From Holophagaceae bacterium (GTDB taxonomy: Bacteria; Acidobacteriota; Holophagae; Holophagales; Holophagaceae): 64,000 nucleotides of DNA. Each line of letters begins with the position of its first letter. The first letter of the stretch is position 1. The stretch covers positions 124,001-188,000 of the forward strand of contig JADJVL010000001.1 of NCBI GenBank assembly GCA_016710635.1. Direction: 5' to 3'. The position numbers were made by a program, and so were the translations under genes. Under the pieces are notes generated by a model. It was given only the letters and a program-made list of their open reading frames with translations. It was not told the origin of the DNA and ran no database searches. Below, in pieces: positions 25,270 through 34,799 of the stretch.

Positions 25270-26688
25270 TCACAGGTTCAGCGCGCGGCCTTGGACGGCG
25301 CGGGCGGCTTCGGGAAAGACTTCGTTGAGGGTGGGATGGGGGTACATCGTGCCGATGAGCTCGTCCACGGTCATCTCCCCGGCGAGCAGCGCAAGGCTGC
25401 TGGCGACGAGCTCGGTAGCCTTGGGGCCGATGATGTGGATGCCGAGGATCTCGCCGTACTTCCCATCCGCGACAATCTTGATGAAGCCGTGGGGCTCGCC
25501 GACGATGTTGGCCTTGGCCATGGGCATGAAGGGGAAGCTGCCCACCTTCACGTCGTGGCCCAGTTCCCGGGCCTTGCGCTCCGTGAGCCCCACGCTGCCG
25601 ATCTCGGGGTCGCAGTAGGTGCAGCCGGGCACGCGATCGTAGTTGATGGGGTGGGGATGGGCGTCCTTGCCGAGGGAGTTCGCGGCGTGCTCGGCGGCGA
25701 CGACGCCCTCGTCACTGGCCACGTGGGCCAGCCAGGGCGTCTTCACCACGTCGCCAATGGCGTAGAGCCCCGGTTCGGCGCTCTGCAGCATGGCGTCCAC
25801 GTCCACGTAGCCGCGGTCGACCTTGGCCTTCGTGGCTTCGAGGCCCACGCCACCGGTCACCGGCGCGCGGCCCACGGCGATGAGCACGTGGCTCGCCTCC
25901 ACCGTGCCGGCCTTCTCGCCTTCGAGGTGGCACACCACCTTGTCGGCGTGCCGCTCAAGGCGGGTGATCTTCGTCTTCACGCGGACGTCCATCTTGTAGC
26001 TCTTGGTGAAGATCTTCGCCAGTTCCAGGCCGATGTCCGTGTCCTCCACGGGCACCAGCTGGTCCAGCAGCTCCACCAGCGTCACCTTGGAGCCCAGCCG
26101 CGCAAAGGTGCTGGCGAACTCCACGCCGATGGCGCCGGCGCCGAGGATGACGAGGTGGCTCGGCAGTTCGGTGATGTCCAGGATGTGGTCGCTGTTCAGG
26201 ACGCGGACGCCGTCGGTCTCCAGGCCCGGCAGCTCCCGGGGCACGGAGCCCGTCGCCAGGATGATCTTCTTCGCCTCGTGGACTTCGGCGCCGGCCTCGC
26301 CCTTCACCTCGACCCGGCCGCCTCCGAGGAGCTTCCCGAAGCCCTTCAGCACCTGCACCTTGTTCTTCTTCATGAGGAACTCGATGCCCTTGCCATTCTT
26401 CAGGACGATGCGGTTCTTGCGCTTGACGATGGCTTGCAGGTCCGCCCGGAGGTTGGAAACGTCCACGCCGGCGATGCCGTAGTCCGCCAGGTCATGCATG
26501 TGTTCGAAGCGGTGGGCGGTCTCCAGCCAGGTCTTCGCGGGGATGCAGCCGCGGCGCAGGCAGGTGCCGCCCAGGCCCGCGGGATCCTTCTCCACCAGGG
26601 CCGTCGCAAGGCCCAACTGGGCGGCGCGGATGGCCGCGATGTAGCCGCCGGGGCCCGAGCCGATCACGATCAGGTCAAACGAAGCCAT
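25270..26688 (-). CDS. lpdA: Dihydrolipoyl dehydrogenase (E3)
   Basis: 472 aa. Flavoprotein that reoxidises dihydrolipoamide of 2-oxo-acid dehydrogenases or the glycine cleavage system with NAD. FAD motif VIGSGPGGYIAAIRAAQLG, redox disulfide GGTCLRRGCIPAK (Cys43, Cys48), NAD loop VILGAGAIGVEFASTFARLG and the C-terminal His-Glu pair in MYPHPTLNEVFPEAAR. The start 26688 has AGGAG upstream; an in-frame extension to 26715 adds only MRTRTRSSG. No E1/E2 genes are nearby. Followed by the 71-aa gene. Confidence 0.96.
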   Translation of the reverse strand: MASFDLIVIGSGPGGYIAAIRAAQLGLATALVEKDPAGLGGTCLRRGCIPAKTWLETAHRFEHMHDLADYGIAGVDVSNLRADLQAIVKRKNRIVLKNGKGIEFLMKKNKVQVLKGFGKLLGGGRVEVKGEAGAEVHEAKKIILATGSVPRELPGLETDGVRVLNSDHILDITELPSHLVILGAGAIGVEFASTFARLGSKVTLVELLDQLVPVEDTDIGLELAKIFTKSYKMDVRVKTKITRLERHADKVVCHLEGEKAGTVEASHVLIAVGRAPVTGGVGLEATKAKVDRGYVDVDAMLQSAEPGLYAIGDVVKTPWLAHVASDEGVVAAEHAANSLGKDAHPHPINYDRVPGCTYCDPEIGSVGLTERKARELGHDVKVGSFPFMPMAKANIVGEPHGFIKIVADGKYGEILGIHIIGPKATELVASSLALLAGEMTVDELIGTMYPHPTLNEVFPEAARAVQGRALNL

Positions 26689-26733
26689 GCCACTGCTCCT
26701 AGTTCGGGTCCGCAAACCCCCATCATCTCAAAG

Positions 26734-27879
26734 TCAGGCGTAGGCCAGCACCTGCCGGGCTTCGAGGCGCGCGGCGCGCCAGTCCCGCCAGGCGGCCTTG
26801 ACCTCTTCGCGGTGGGCGGCCAAGGCGCCCTTCCACTCCGCACGGGTGGCCCGCCACTGGTCGGCGCGGGCCGAGCGCTGGGTCTTCCATTCCGCCTTTT
26901 TGGCATCCCAGGCATCCCGCCGCTCCTGGAAGGAGGCCAGGGCCTGGTCCAGACGGGCACGGGCGGAAGCCAGCCTGGCGGCGACGGGAAGGGCCACGCC
27001 AGGACTGGAGAGGGAGAGCCGCTCCTTCAGCTGCTTTTCCTCCATGGCCAGCCGCGCGCGCCGGATCGCGGCGCCGGGCACCCGGCGGAAATGGGAGACG
27101 AGGCCAGTCCAGGCCAGGGCGTTGAGGATCCATTTGGTGCTGTCCCACTGGTACCACTGGGCGCCGTTGCGGTAGTCCCACTGCCACATGTGGTGGAAGT
27201 TGTGATACCCCTCGCCGTAGGTGAGGGGCGCCAGGAGCCAGTTGTCCCGGGCGCTGTTGGCGTCGGTGTAGGGCCGGGAGCCGAAGGCGTGTGCAGCGCT
27301 GTTGATGAGGAAGGTCGTGTGGTGGGTGAGCACGATGCGGACGATGAGGCCGAGGACCAGATGGCCCCAGAAATTCCCCGTCGCGAGGCCAATGGCCACG
27401 GGAATCAGGGCCACCACCGCGCCGATCTTGAAATGGTTCCGGTGCTGCCACATGACCAAGGGGTCCTTCTCCAGATCCGCCACGCCCTGGAGGGGGATGT
27501 CCTTGCCTTCCATCACCCAGATCCAGTGGGCATGCCAGAAGCCCTTGTTGATGGGATAGGGATCCAGGTCCGTGTCCACGTGCCGGTGGTGAAGGCGGTG
27601 GTCGGAAGCCCATTTCAGGGCGGAGTTCTCGAAGCTGGCGGCGCCCAGGCAGAGGAGGATGAACCGCACCGGCAGGCTTGCCTTGTAGGCCTTGTGGGCG
27701 AAGAGCCGGTGATAGCCCGCGCTAATGGCCGTGCCGATGGCGAAGACCATGGTCAGGCAGACCAGCACTTCGCTCCAGTTCAGGCCCTGGTAGACCAGCT
27801 TCAAGGGCAGGGCGACCACCGCAAGCAGGAGGGTGCCGGTCAGAAAGCTGGTGTTCAGTGGATGCCAGCGAGGCTGCAC
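26734..27879 (-). CDS. Acyl-CoA/acyl-lipid desaturase with C-terminal coiled-coil extension
   Basis: 381 aa, GTG start. Diiron membrane desaturase of the stearoyl-CoA desaturase type: His boxes HRLFAH, HRLHHRH and HNFHH with the expected spacing, paired membrane helices (GTLLLAVVALPLKLVYQGL; VLVCLTMVFAIGTAI; HLVLGLIVRIVLTHHTTFLI). It inserts a double bond using O2 and reduced ferredoxin or cytochrome b5. The last about 110 residues are an unusual charged Ala/Arg/Trp-rich helix (REEVKAAWRDWRAARLEAR), probably coiled coil, beyond the family core. Confidence 0.93.
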   Translation of the reverse strand: MQPRWHPLNTSFLTGTLLLAVVALPLKLVYQGLNWSEVLVCLTMVFAIGTAISAGYHRLFAHKAYKASLPVRFILLCLGAASFENSALKWASDHRLHHRHVDTDLDPYPINKGFWHAHWIWVMEGKDIPLQGVADLEKDPLVMWQHRNHFKIGAVVALIPVAIGLATGNFWGHLVLGLIVRIVLTHHTTFLINSAAHAFGSRPYTDANSARDNWLLAPLTYGEGYHNFHHMWQWDYRNGAQWYQWDSTKWILNALAWTGLVSHFRRVPGAAIRRARLAMEEKQLKERLSLSSPGVALPVAARLASARARLDQALASFQERRDAWDAKKAEWKTQRSARADQWRATRAEWKGALAAHREEVKAAWRDWRAARLEARQVLAYA

Positions 27880-28128
27880 AAGGGCTCCGGGGAAGGCCCG
27901 AATCGAGCTTCGGGACCCCTTCAGGTTACCGGCGGTCAGGTCATTTAGGCCTGTTCACTTTCAAGGGGCAGGCAGGGCCTTCCAGAATCCCTTCCTGCCT
28001 CCGGAGGCACTCGGGATATGAAGCCGCCTTTTCCCATTGCTGCGCCAGCTAGCGCCTTGGAATTCCCCCGGAAGCAGACCGGTCCAGGTCTTCGGCGTGG
28101 TAGGCAAAGCGCGTTCAGGAGGCGCTGA

Positions 28129-28614
28129 TCAGGGCTGAACCTCTCCATCCCCCGGCCGCCCCCAGAAGCTCTGTTCATACAGGAAGGCGAAGGTGAGCGT
28201 GGCGCTGGCCACCATGAGGGTCCAGACCGCCCCGTCCGCGGGCTTCTCCGCCAGCATCGGGATGCAGCTGCGCAGGACCAGGGCGGCCCCGGACAGGAAG
28301 GCCAGCCAGCCTCCAGGGCGCTGACGGAAGGCGAGCAGCGCCACGCCCATTGCGCCGAGCCCGAGACCCCAGCTCCACCAGAACGGAAGTTCCCAGCCGG
28401 CGACGGCCCGGGTCTCGCTGAAGGGCGGGAGGGCCATCCAGGCGGCGCCCCGCTCCACCACCAGCAGCAGCACCAGCAGCCAGGCCCAGGCCCCGGGCCG
28501 CGCCGACTCCACCGTCGCGGGCGTTCCACCGGCCACCGGCACGGTCCCACGGCCGCAGACGGGACAGAAGCGGGCTTCCGCGGGGATCAGGGAATCACAG
28601 GCGGGACAGTGCAT
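28129..28614 (-). CDS. Zinc-ribbon membrane protein, 161 aa
   Basis: N-terminal CPACDSLIPAEARFCPVCGR, a two-CxxC zinc ribbon, then a Pro/Ala linker and four hydrophobic segments (WAWLLVLLLVVERGAAW; WWSWGLGLGAMGVALLAF; WLAFLSGAALVLRSC; WTLMVASATLTFAFLY). Such proteins are common and of unknown role. Start at 28614 is back to back with the symporter gene. The 249 bp downstream (27880-28128) hold no gene. Confidence 0.7.
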   Translation of the reverse strand: MHCPACDSLIPAEARFCPVCGRGTVPVAGGTPATVESARPGAWAWLLVLLLVVERGAAWMALPPFSETRAVAGWELPFWWSWGLGLGAMGVALLAFRQRPGGWLAFLSGAALVLRSCIPMLAEKPADGAVWTLMVASATLTFAFLYEQSFWGRPGDGEVQP

Positions 28615-28677
28615 GCCTCGAGTATGTCCAAGGCCAGGAGCTCCGTGGGACACTCGGGGTTTCCTGTCGAGGCTTGC

Positions 28678-30018
28678 GTGAGCGTTTCCAAAGGTCCCTG
28701 GTACCGGTCCAGCACGCTCTGGATCTTCATAGGCTTGATCCTCGGCGTGGTGCTGGGCGGCTTCCTGCCCCAGGACGCCCACCCCGGCGCCTTCGCCTTC
28801 TTCCAGTTCCTCTCCAAGGCCTTCATCAGCCTCATCAAGAGCATCATCGTCCCGATATTGGTGGCCACCATCATCACGGGCATCGCCCAGACCGGCGATA
28901 TCCGGGCCGTGGGCCGCATGGGCGGCAAGGCCCTCCTCTACTTCGAGATCGTCACCACCCTCGCCCTCTTCATCGGCCTGGGCATCGCCAACTGGATCCG
29001 CCCCGGCGAGGGCCTGCACCTGAAGGTTGATGCCCATACCGCCCTGGCGGCCCCCAAGACCGCCTGGGAGATCGCCCTCCACACCTTCCCCAGCAACTTC
29101 TTCAAGCACGCCGCCGAAGGCGACATCCTCCCCGTCGTCGTTTTCGCCACCCTCTTCGGCATCGCCCTCACGAAGATCCCGGAGAAGGGCAAGCCCGTGC
29201 TGGACTTCTTCCACGGCCTCTCCCAGGTGATGTTCAAGTACACGGACATGGTCATGACTCTCACGCCCATCGGCGTGTTTGGCGCCATGGCCTACAACGT
29301 GAGCCACATGGCCGCCGGGCAGGAGATCAACGGCGTCCTGCTCAAGGGCTGGCCCGCGGTGCTCCACCTGGTGGGCCAGTACGCCCAGCTGGTGGGCAGC
29401 CTCTACTTCGCCCTGATCTGCCTCTTCACCCTGGTCTTCGTGCCCGTGATGCTCATGTTCCGCATCCCGATCCTCGGGTTCTTGCGGGCCATCAAGGATC
29501 CGGCCCTCACGGCCTTCAGCACCGCCAGCAGCGAGGCCGCCCTGCCCAAGCTGCTGGAGGAGACCGTGCGCTTTGGCGTGCCCCGCCGGGTGGCCAGCTT
29601 CGTGATCCCCACGGGCTATAGCTTCAACCTGGACGGATCGACGCTGTACCTCGTGCTGGCCAGCCTCACCATCGCCCAGGCGGCGGGCATCCACATGAGC
29701 TTCGTCAGCCAGATCGCCATGGTCTTCACCTTCATGCTCACGAGCAAGGGCGTGGCGGGCGTGCCCCGGGCGACCCTGGTGATCATCGCCGGCACCTGCG
29801 CGAGCTTCGGGCTGCCCGGCGAGGCGGGCATCGCCATGCTCCTGGCGGTGGACGAGATCATGGACATGGCCCGCACCATGATCAACGTCATCGGCAACGG
29901 CCTGGCTTCGGTGGTGATCGCCAAGTGGGAGGGCGTCTTCGGGACTGAACGGGAGGACCTTCCCGACGAGATGGCCGCGGCGGCGGCCAGCCCGCAAGGA
30001 ACCCCGACCGCCCCCTGA
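28678..30018 (+). CDS. Dicarboxylate/amino acid:cation symporter (DAACS family)
   Basis: 446 aa from GTG 28678; ATG 28624 is an alternative but reads into the divergent start region. Eight membrane helices with two re-entrant hairpins. The Ser-rich hairpin AFSTASSEAALPKLLEETV, the NLDGSTLYLVLASLTIAQA segment and GTCASFGLPGEAGIAMLLAV plus NVIGNGLASVVIAKWEG are diagnostic of GltP/DctA transporters for glutamate, aspartate or C4-dicarboxylates. Substrate is not decided by what can be seen. A hairpin GCCATC-CGC-GATGGC at 30026-30040 follows the stop. Confidence 0.94.
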   Translation: MSVSKGPWYRSSTLWIFIGLILGVVLGGFLPQDAHPGAFAFFQFLSKAFISLIKSIIVPILVATIITGIAQTGDIRAVGRMGGKALLYFEIVTTLALFIGLGIANWIRPGEGLHLKVDAHTALAAPKTAWEIALHTFPSNFFKHAAEGDILPVVVFATLFGIALTKIPEKGKPVLDFFHGLSQVMFKYTDMVMTLTPIGVFGAMAYNVSHMAAGQEINGVLLKGWPAVLHLVGQYAQLVGSLYFALICLFTLVFVPVMLMFRIPILGFLRAIKDPALTAFSTASSEAALPKLLEETVRFGVPRRVASFVIPTGYSFNLDGSTLYLVLASLTIAQAAGIHMSFVSQIAMVFTFMLTSKGVAGVPRATLVIIAGTCASFGLPGEAGIAMLLAVDEIMDMARTMINVIGNGLASVVIAKWEGVFGTEREDLPDEMAAAAASPQGTPTAP

Positions 30019-30025
30019 ACCGGAA

Positions 30026-30040
30026 GCCATCCGCGATGGC
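30026..30040 (+). terminator. Short hairpin after the symporter
   Basis: GCCATC CGC GATGGC, perfect 6-bp stem, no T run. It lies 36 bp before the next ATG, so it may be weak or only mRNA structure. Confidence 0.3.
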
Positions 30041-30075
30041 GGGGACCTCGGGAATCCTTCAGACTCGGAAGACAC

Positions 30076-33000
30076 ATGCCTCCCCTGGGTTGTCTCCTCG
30101 CCGCCATCCTGATGGCCGCGTCCCCCGCCGCCCCAGGCCAGGAGCGGCCAGCTCCCGCTGAGGTCCCAAGGCGCGGCCTGGACCCTGTGGCGCTCGGCCG
30201 CCCAGCCATCCGCACTTTCGGCGAGGCGGAAGGACTCGGACGCCCCACCGTCCATTCCCTCGCCTTTGACGGACTGGGCCGGGTCTGGGCCGGTACCAAC
30301 GTGGGCGTCATGGGCTACGATGGCCGTCGCTGGTTCCCCCTGGCCCTGCCTTCCTGGGTGCGCAGCACCCTGATCCGCACCCTGGTCATGGACGCGGATG
30401 GCAGCTGCTGGCTGGGAACCCAGGATGCGGGATTGGTGGGCTGGCAGGGCGGGCGCTGGGTCCAGCACACCCTCGGATCCGGCCTGCCCGCCCGCCGGGT
30501 GAACCACCTTCTCAAGGTTCAGGGCGCCTCCGGCCATTCCGAGCTGTGGGTCGCCACCACCGGGGGCCTCGCTCATCTGAGCGAGGGGACCTGGACCACT
30601 GAAGGCGCGGGGGAGGGCCTGCCGGATCCCTGGGTCTGGCGGCTGATGGAAAGCCGCGACCCCTTCGGCGTCCGCACGCTTTGGGCCGCGACGCGCCGGG
30701 GCCTCGCCCGCCGGGAAGGCGCGCGCTGGGTGGCGGTGCCCCTGCCCCCGGGAGACCCGGCCGAGCAGGTGAACGAGTTGCTGATGGTGGACCGGGCCGC
30801 AGGAGGCCAGGACCTCTGGATTGGCCTGTGGGGTGGTGGGCTGGCCCGCCGGCGGGAAGGGACCTGGACCCGCTTCGGTCCCAGGGAAGGGGTGCCCAGC
30901 CGTTTCCCCACCAGCCTGGCTGCGACGCCGCGCCCCGGCGCCGATCCCCTGATCTGGGCCGGCTTCATGGATACCGGGTTGGCGGCCTTCGACGGCCAGG
31001 GCTGGCGCACCCTCGACGAAAGCCGTGGTCTCCCCGCCGCGGGCGTGTACGCCCTTGCGGGTAGTGGCAGCGCTCGCCGCCCCGCGCTTTGGGTGGGGAT
31101 GCGGGGCGCCGGGGTGGCGAGGCTGGAACCGGAGCGGGGCTGGGTCCGCTTCCTGGCCGCCGACGGGCTGCCCGCCGAGGCCGTGAACACCCTGGCGGAA
31201 GTCCCGGGCCCGTCGGGCCCTGAATATTGGGCGGGCACCACCCGGGGCCTCGCGCGCTTCACCCCGTCGGGCTGGAAACCCGAAGGCCCCGCCGGGATGA
31301 TCAACACCCTTCAGTCGGGCCCGTCCCCCGCCGGCGACCTCACCCTCTGGGCGGGCACCCTCACGGGGTTGTACCGCCGGGATCCCAGTGGCTGGGTGGC
31401 GGTCAGGCCCCGGCCCGGAAGCCCTCCCATGAGCGTCTACCGCATCCTCACTTCGGCGGGGGCCGGCGGCGCCTCGCGGCTCTGGGTCATCGGCGCCACC
31501 GCCCTCCAGGAGCTCGATCAGGGGACATGGCGCTTCCACGGGCCCGAGAACGGCCTGCCCCTGGAGGCGTCGAGCCTGGTGTCCATTCCCCGCCTGGGGG
31601 GCGACCGCATCCTCCTCGGCAGCCGGGGGCAAGGCGTCTCCGAACTGGTCGCGGGGCGCTGGCAACCCTTGAAAGAGGGCGGCCCCCTGGCGAACGCCAC
31701 CGTGAACAGCCTCGCCTGGACCCGCCGCCCGGACGGCGGCTTCCGGCTCTGGGCGGGCACCGCCGGCGGCGGCCTGGGTTGGCTGGACCTGGACCTCCCC
31801 GGCAGCCGGTGGGAATTCCTCACCAGCGTCTCCACGCCGGCCCTGCCCAGCGACATGGTGCTGAGGATCGAAGCCCACCCCTCCGGCGACCTCTACGGCT
31901 TCACCGCCAAGGGCGTCTTCCGGCTGGCCTCGGGCCCACGGGACTTTGCCGTGACGACCTACACCACCGGGGATGGCCTGCCGTCAACGGCCTGCAGCCT
32001 GGGCGGGTCCATGATCGATTCCCGCGGAAGGGTCTGGGCGGGCACCGCGGCTGGCCTGGCGATCCTGGACCCCGCCCGGGAGCAGGGTGAGCCCGCCCCG
32101 CTGTCGCCCGTCTTGACGGGGATCGCAGTGAACGGCGCGCCCTGCGGCGACCTCGGCACGCGGCCCCTGGCGCACCGGGAGAACCAGATCCGCTTCTCCT
32201 TCCTGCTGCCCACCTTTCACAGGGAAGAGGATGTGGCCTTCCGGACCCAGCTGGTCGGCGCCGAGGCGGCTCCCACGCCCTGGAGCGCGGATGCCCATCG
32301 CGACTATCCGGCGTTGGAGGCCGGCAGTTACGGGTTCCGGCTTTGGGCCCGGGATGCCGCCGGGCAGGTCACCGGCCCCGTGTCGGTGGCCTTCAGCATC
32401 CGCCCCGCCCCATGGCGCTCGCTTTGGGCCTTCCTGGGCTATGCCGGCCTGCTCGGCCTGGCCACGGGATCGCTCTTCCGGGCCCGGACCCGGCGGTTCC
32501 GGGCCCGGGCGGCAGAGCTGGAGCGCGCGGTGGAGACCCGCACCCACGAGCTCGCCCTCAGCCACGCCCGCCTGCAAGAGGCCCAGGACCGCATCAGCGA
32601 GCTGATGGCCTCCAGTTCCCACGCCCTGGAGGACCTCTCCGCCTGGGCGAAATCCATGGCGGTGGAGATCGCCCGCACCCTGGGCCTGCGGGAGGTCGCG
32701 GTCTACGAGCGGCGGACCGGACCCGCGACCCTGGCTCAGGCGACCCTCTCGCCCCTCCATGCCGGCCTCGCCCTTCCCGACGACCTCATGCCCCTGCTCG
32801 AGGATCTGCCCGCCGATCCCGAGGCGTGGGTCGCCGCCCGCGGCAACCTGCTGTTGGGGATCCAAGGTCTGACGGGCGAAGTCCGGGGCGCCCTCGTGCT
32901 GCCGGGCGTCACCGAGGCGGAGCTGCCGGGTCCCGCCCGCCAGCTTCTGGCGGGCTTCGCCCGGCAGCTGGGGAGCGCCCTCGAGATGCAGGAGGTGCGC

Positions 33001-34113
33001 CGGCAGCTGGCGGAAGCCGAATCCCGGCGGACCGCCGACCGGGAGGAGCTCCATGCGAGGGGCGTGGCGACCCTGCAGCTTTGTCCTGTCTGCGGCCGCT
33101 GCTTCGACCACACGGTGAAGGCCTGCCCGGTGGACGCCGCCGCCCCGCAGCCCCAAGGCCTCCTGCCCTATCGCATCCGGGACCGCTACCGCTTCGAAAG
33201 CCTCCTCGGCTCGGGAGGGATGGGGTCGGTCTATGCCGCCCGGGACGAGGAGCTGGACCGGCGGGTGGCCATCAAGCTGCTGAACCCAGATCTCTTCAAC
33301 CATGTGGGGGCCCGGTTGCGTTTCGACCGCGAGGCGCGGGCCCTCGCCCGCATCAATCACCCCGGCGTCATACAGCTCTTCGACCGGGGCGAACTGGAGG
33401 ACGGCACCTGCTTCCTGGTGATGGAACTCCTCGCCGGCCAGGATCTGGCGGAGCAGCTCCGCCTCCAGGGGCCCGGCAGCCCGGCCCAGGTGGCCCAGCT
33501 GCTCCGGCAGGTGGGGGCCGCCCTCGACGCGGCCCATGCCGCCGGCGTGATCCACCGGGACATCAAGCCCCAGAACCTTGTCCTGTCCCCCGCCCCGGAC
33601 GGCTTCGCGGCAAAGCTTCTGGACTTCGGCGTCGCCAAGCCCTCCGGCGCCGATGCGGGGCTCACCCGCGCCGGGACCGTGGTCGGCACGCCAAGCTACA
33701 TGGCGCCGGAGCAGGTGCAGGGGAGCGATGCGGGGCCCAGGACCGACCTCTACGCCCTCGCCGCCGTGGCCTTCGAAGCCCTCACGGGCCAGCGCCTGAT
33801 GCCGACCGGGGATGCGGGCAGCGTCATGATGCGGGTCCTCCAGGAGGCCTCGCCAGCCCCCTCGTCCCTCCTTCCCGACCTGCCCCCGGGCGTCGACCGG
33901 GCCTTCGCCGAGGCCCTGGCCAAGCGGCCGGAGGACCGCCCCGCCGCGGCGGGCGTGTGGGCCGAAACGCTGGCGGGGCTCCTGGAACCGCTGCCCGATG
34001 GAGGCCGTGGCTGGACCGGTTTCGAGAGCAGCCGGAATCCCGCCCCGCTGGGGGACTTGCCGACCCGCGTCGAGGCCCGCACCTCGCCTGCGGGGAAGGC
34101 GCCGGTGCGATGA
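30076..34113 (+). CDS. Propeller-sensor transmembrane Ser/Thr protein kinase, 1345 aa
   Basis: A one-protein signalling relay. Order: signal peptide (1-20), about 14 'two-component regulator propeller' blades with recurring LWxG/VWAGT and GLP-type turns (40-710), Y_Y_Y-like Ig domain (715-778), one membrane helix (about 783-803, WAFLGYAGLLGLATGSLF), a coiled linker of the kind seen before histidine kinases, a GAF-like region (830-990), a four-Cys knuckle CPVCGRC...C (Cys1003, 1006, 1009, 1017) and a Hanks kinase: GSGGMGSV loop, Lys1067, HRDIKPQN (Asp1162), DFGVAKPS (Asp1183), GTPSYMAPEQ. Normally such propellers end in a histidine kinase. The phosphatase gene overlaps its stop. Confidence 0.92.
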   Translation: MPPLGCLLAAILMAASPAAPGQERPAPAEVPRRGLDPVALGRPAIRTFGEAEGLGRPTVHSLAFDGLGRVWAGTNVGVMGYDGRRWFPLALPSWVRSTLIRTLVMDADGSCWLGTQDAGLVGWQGGRWVQHTLGSGLPARRVNHLLKVQGASGHSELWVATTGGLAHLSEGTWTTEGAGEGLPDPWVWRLMESRDPFGVRTLWAATRRGLARREGARWVAVPLPPGDPAEQVNELLMVDRAAGGQDLWIGLWGGGLARRREGTWTRFGPREGVPSRFPTSLAATPRPGADPLIWAGFMDTGLAAFDGQGWRTLDESRGLPAAGVYALAGSGSARRPALWVGMRGAGVARLEPERGWVRFLAADGLPAEAVNTLAEVPGPSGPEYWAGTTRGLARFTPSGWKPEGPAGMINTLQSGPSPAGDLTLWAGTLTGLYRRDPSGWVAVRPRPGSPPMSVYRILTSAGAGGASRLWVIGATALQELDQGTWRFHGPENGLPLEASSLVSIPRLGGDRILLGSRGQGVSELVAGRWQPLKEGGPLANATVNSLAWTRRPDGGFRLWAGTAGGGLGWLDLDLPGSRWEFLTSVSTPALPSDMVLRIEAHPSGDLYGFTAKGVFRLASGPRDFAVTTYTTGDGLPSTACSLGGSMIDSRGRVWAGTAAGLAILDPAREQGEPAPLSPVLTGIAVNGAPCGDLGTRPLAHRENQIRFSFLLPTFHREEDVAFRTQLVGAEAAPTPWSADAHRDYPALEAGSYGFRLWARDAAGQVTGPVSVAFSIRPAPWRSLWAFLGYAGLLGLATGSLFRARTRRFRARAAELERAVETRTHELALSHARLQEAQDRISELMASSSHALEDLSAWAKSMAVEIARTLGLREVAVYERRTGPATLAQATLSPLHAGLALPDDLMPLLEDLPADPEAWVAARGNLLLGIQGLTGEVRGALVLPGVTEAELPGPARQLLAGFARQLGSALEMQEVRRQLAEAESRRTADREELHARGVATLQLCPVCGRCFDHTVKACPVDAAAPQPQGLLPYRIRDRYRFESLLGSGGMGSVYAARDEELDRRVAIKLLNPDLFNHVGARLRFDREARALARINHPGVIQLFDRGELEDGTCFLVMELLAGQDLAEQLRLQGPGSPAQVAQLLRQVGAALDAAHAAGVIHRDIKPQNLVLSPAPDGFAAKLLDFGVAKPSGADAGLTRAGTVVGTPSYMAPEQVQGSDAGPRTDLYALAAVAFEALTGQRLMPTGDAGSVMMRVLQEASPAPSSLLPDLPPGVDRAFAEALAKRPEDRPAAAGVWAETLAGLLEPLPDGGRGWTGFESSRNPAPLGDLPTRVEARTSPAGKAPVR

Positions 34114-34799
34114 TGGGCCCTGGAGGCGCCGTGAAGCTCATCGTGTTCGATTTCGACGGAACCCTGGTGGACAGCCGTCCCCTCATCGAGGCCGGGATGA
34201 CCCACGCCCTGGACCGGCTCGGGCTCGAGCGGAGCGTGATGGAAGAATGGCTGAAATATGTGGGTCTGCCCGTTGAGGAAGGCGTCCGCCGCACCTTCGG
34301 ATCCCGGGGCCTGGGGGTGGACGACGTCCTGGTGGCCTACCGGAGCTTCGGCCACGCAGACCACGAGCATCTGCTCCGCCCTTTTGAAGGCATGCCCAGC
34401 CTCATCCACGAGCTCCTCGACCGGGGCCAGGCCCTGGCCATCGCCACGTCCAAGCGCCGGACCCCCCTGGACCGCCAGCTCGCCGCCATCGGCTGGACCG
34501 GAGCCTTCTCCCCCATCATCACCCCCGACGACGTGGCCAATGGGAAGCCCCATCCCGAAAGCCTGGAGCGCATCCTCGAGCTGACGGGACTGGCCCCCGC
34601 CGATCTCCTGATGGTCGGGGACACTCCCTTTGATCTGGACATGGCCACCGCGGCAGGCGTGGCTTCCGTGGCGGTGGGGCACGGCTTCTATTCCGCCGAG
34701 GCCCTCGCCGCCTGTGGCCCCCGCGCCTACGCGCCGGATACCGCGGCCCTGCGCGACATCCTGCTGGCCTATCTCCAGCCGGAGGGCTCCCATGCCTGA
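34110..34799 (+). CDS. HAD-family phosphatase, phosphoglycolate-phosphatase-like
   Basis: 229 aa. HAD motif I FDFDGTLVDS, motif II ATSKR, motif III GKPHPESLERIL, motif IV VGDTPFDLDMATAAG; an alpha-helical cap lies between I and II, as in Gph/PpaX. Likely hydrolyses a small phosphate ester such as 2-phosphoglycolate. The ATG at 34110 overlaps the kinase stop (ATGATG/TGA); a GTG at 34131 with GGAGG upstream is a plausible alternative start. moaC overlaps its end by 8 bp. Confidence 0.85.
   Translation: MMGPGGAVKLIVFDFDGTLVDSRPLIEAGMTHALDRLGLERSVMEEWLKYVGLPVEEGVRRTFGSRGLGVDDVLVAYRSFGHADHEHLLRPFEGMPSLIHELLDRGQALAIATSKRRTPLDRQLAAIGWTGAFSPIITPDDVANGKPHPESLERILELTGLAPADLLMVGDTPFDLDMATAAGVASVAVGHGFYSAEALAACGPRAYAPDTAALRDILLAYLQPEGSHA

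Noticed and set aside
28129..31878. A 1249-codon open frame on the minus strand
   Set aside because: Most of it is antisense to the symporter and kinase genes; only the last 161 codons, with zinc-ribbon and membrane segments, look like a protein. Long antisense frames are common in very GC-rich DNA.
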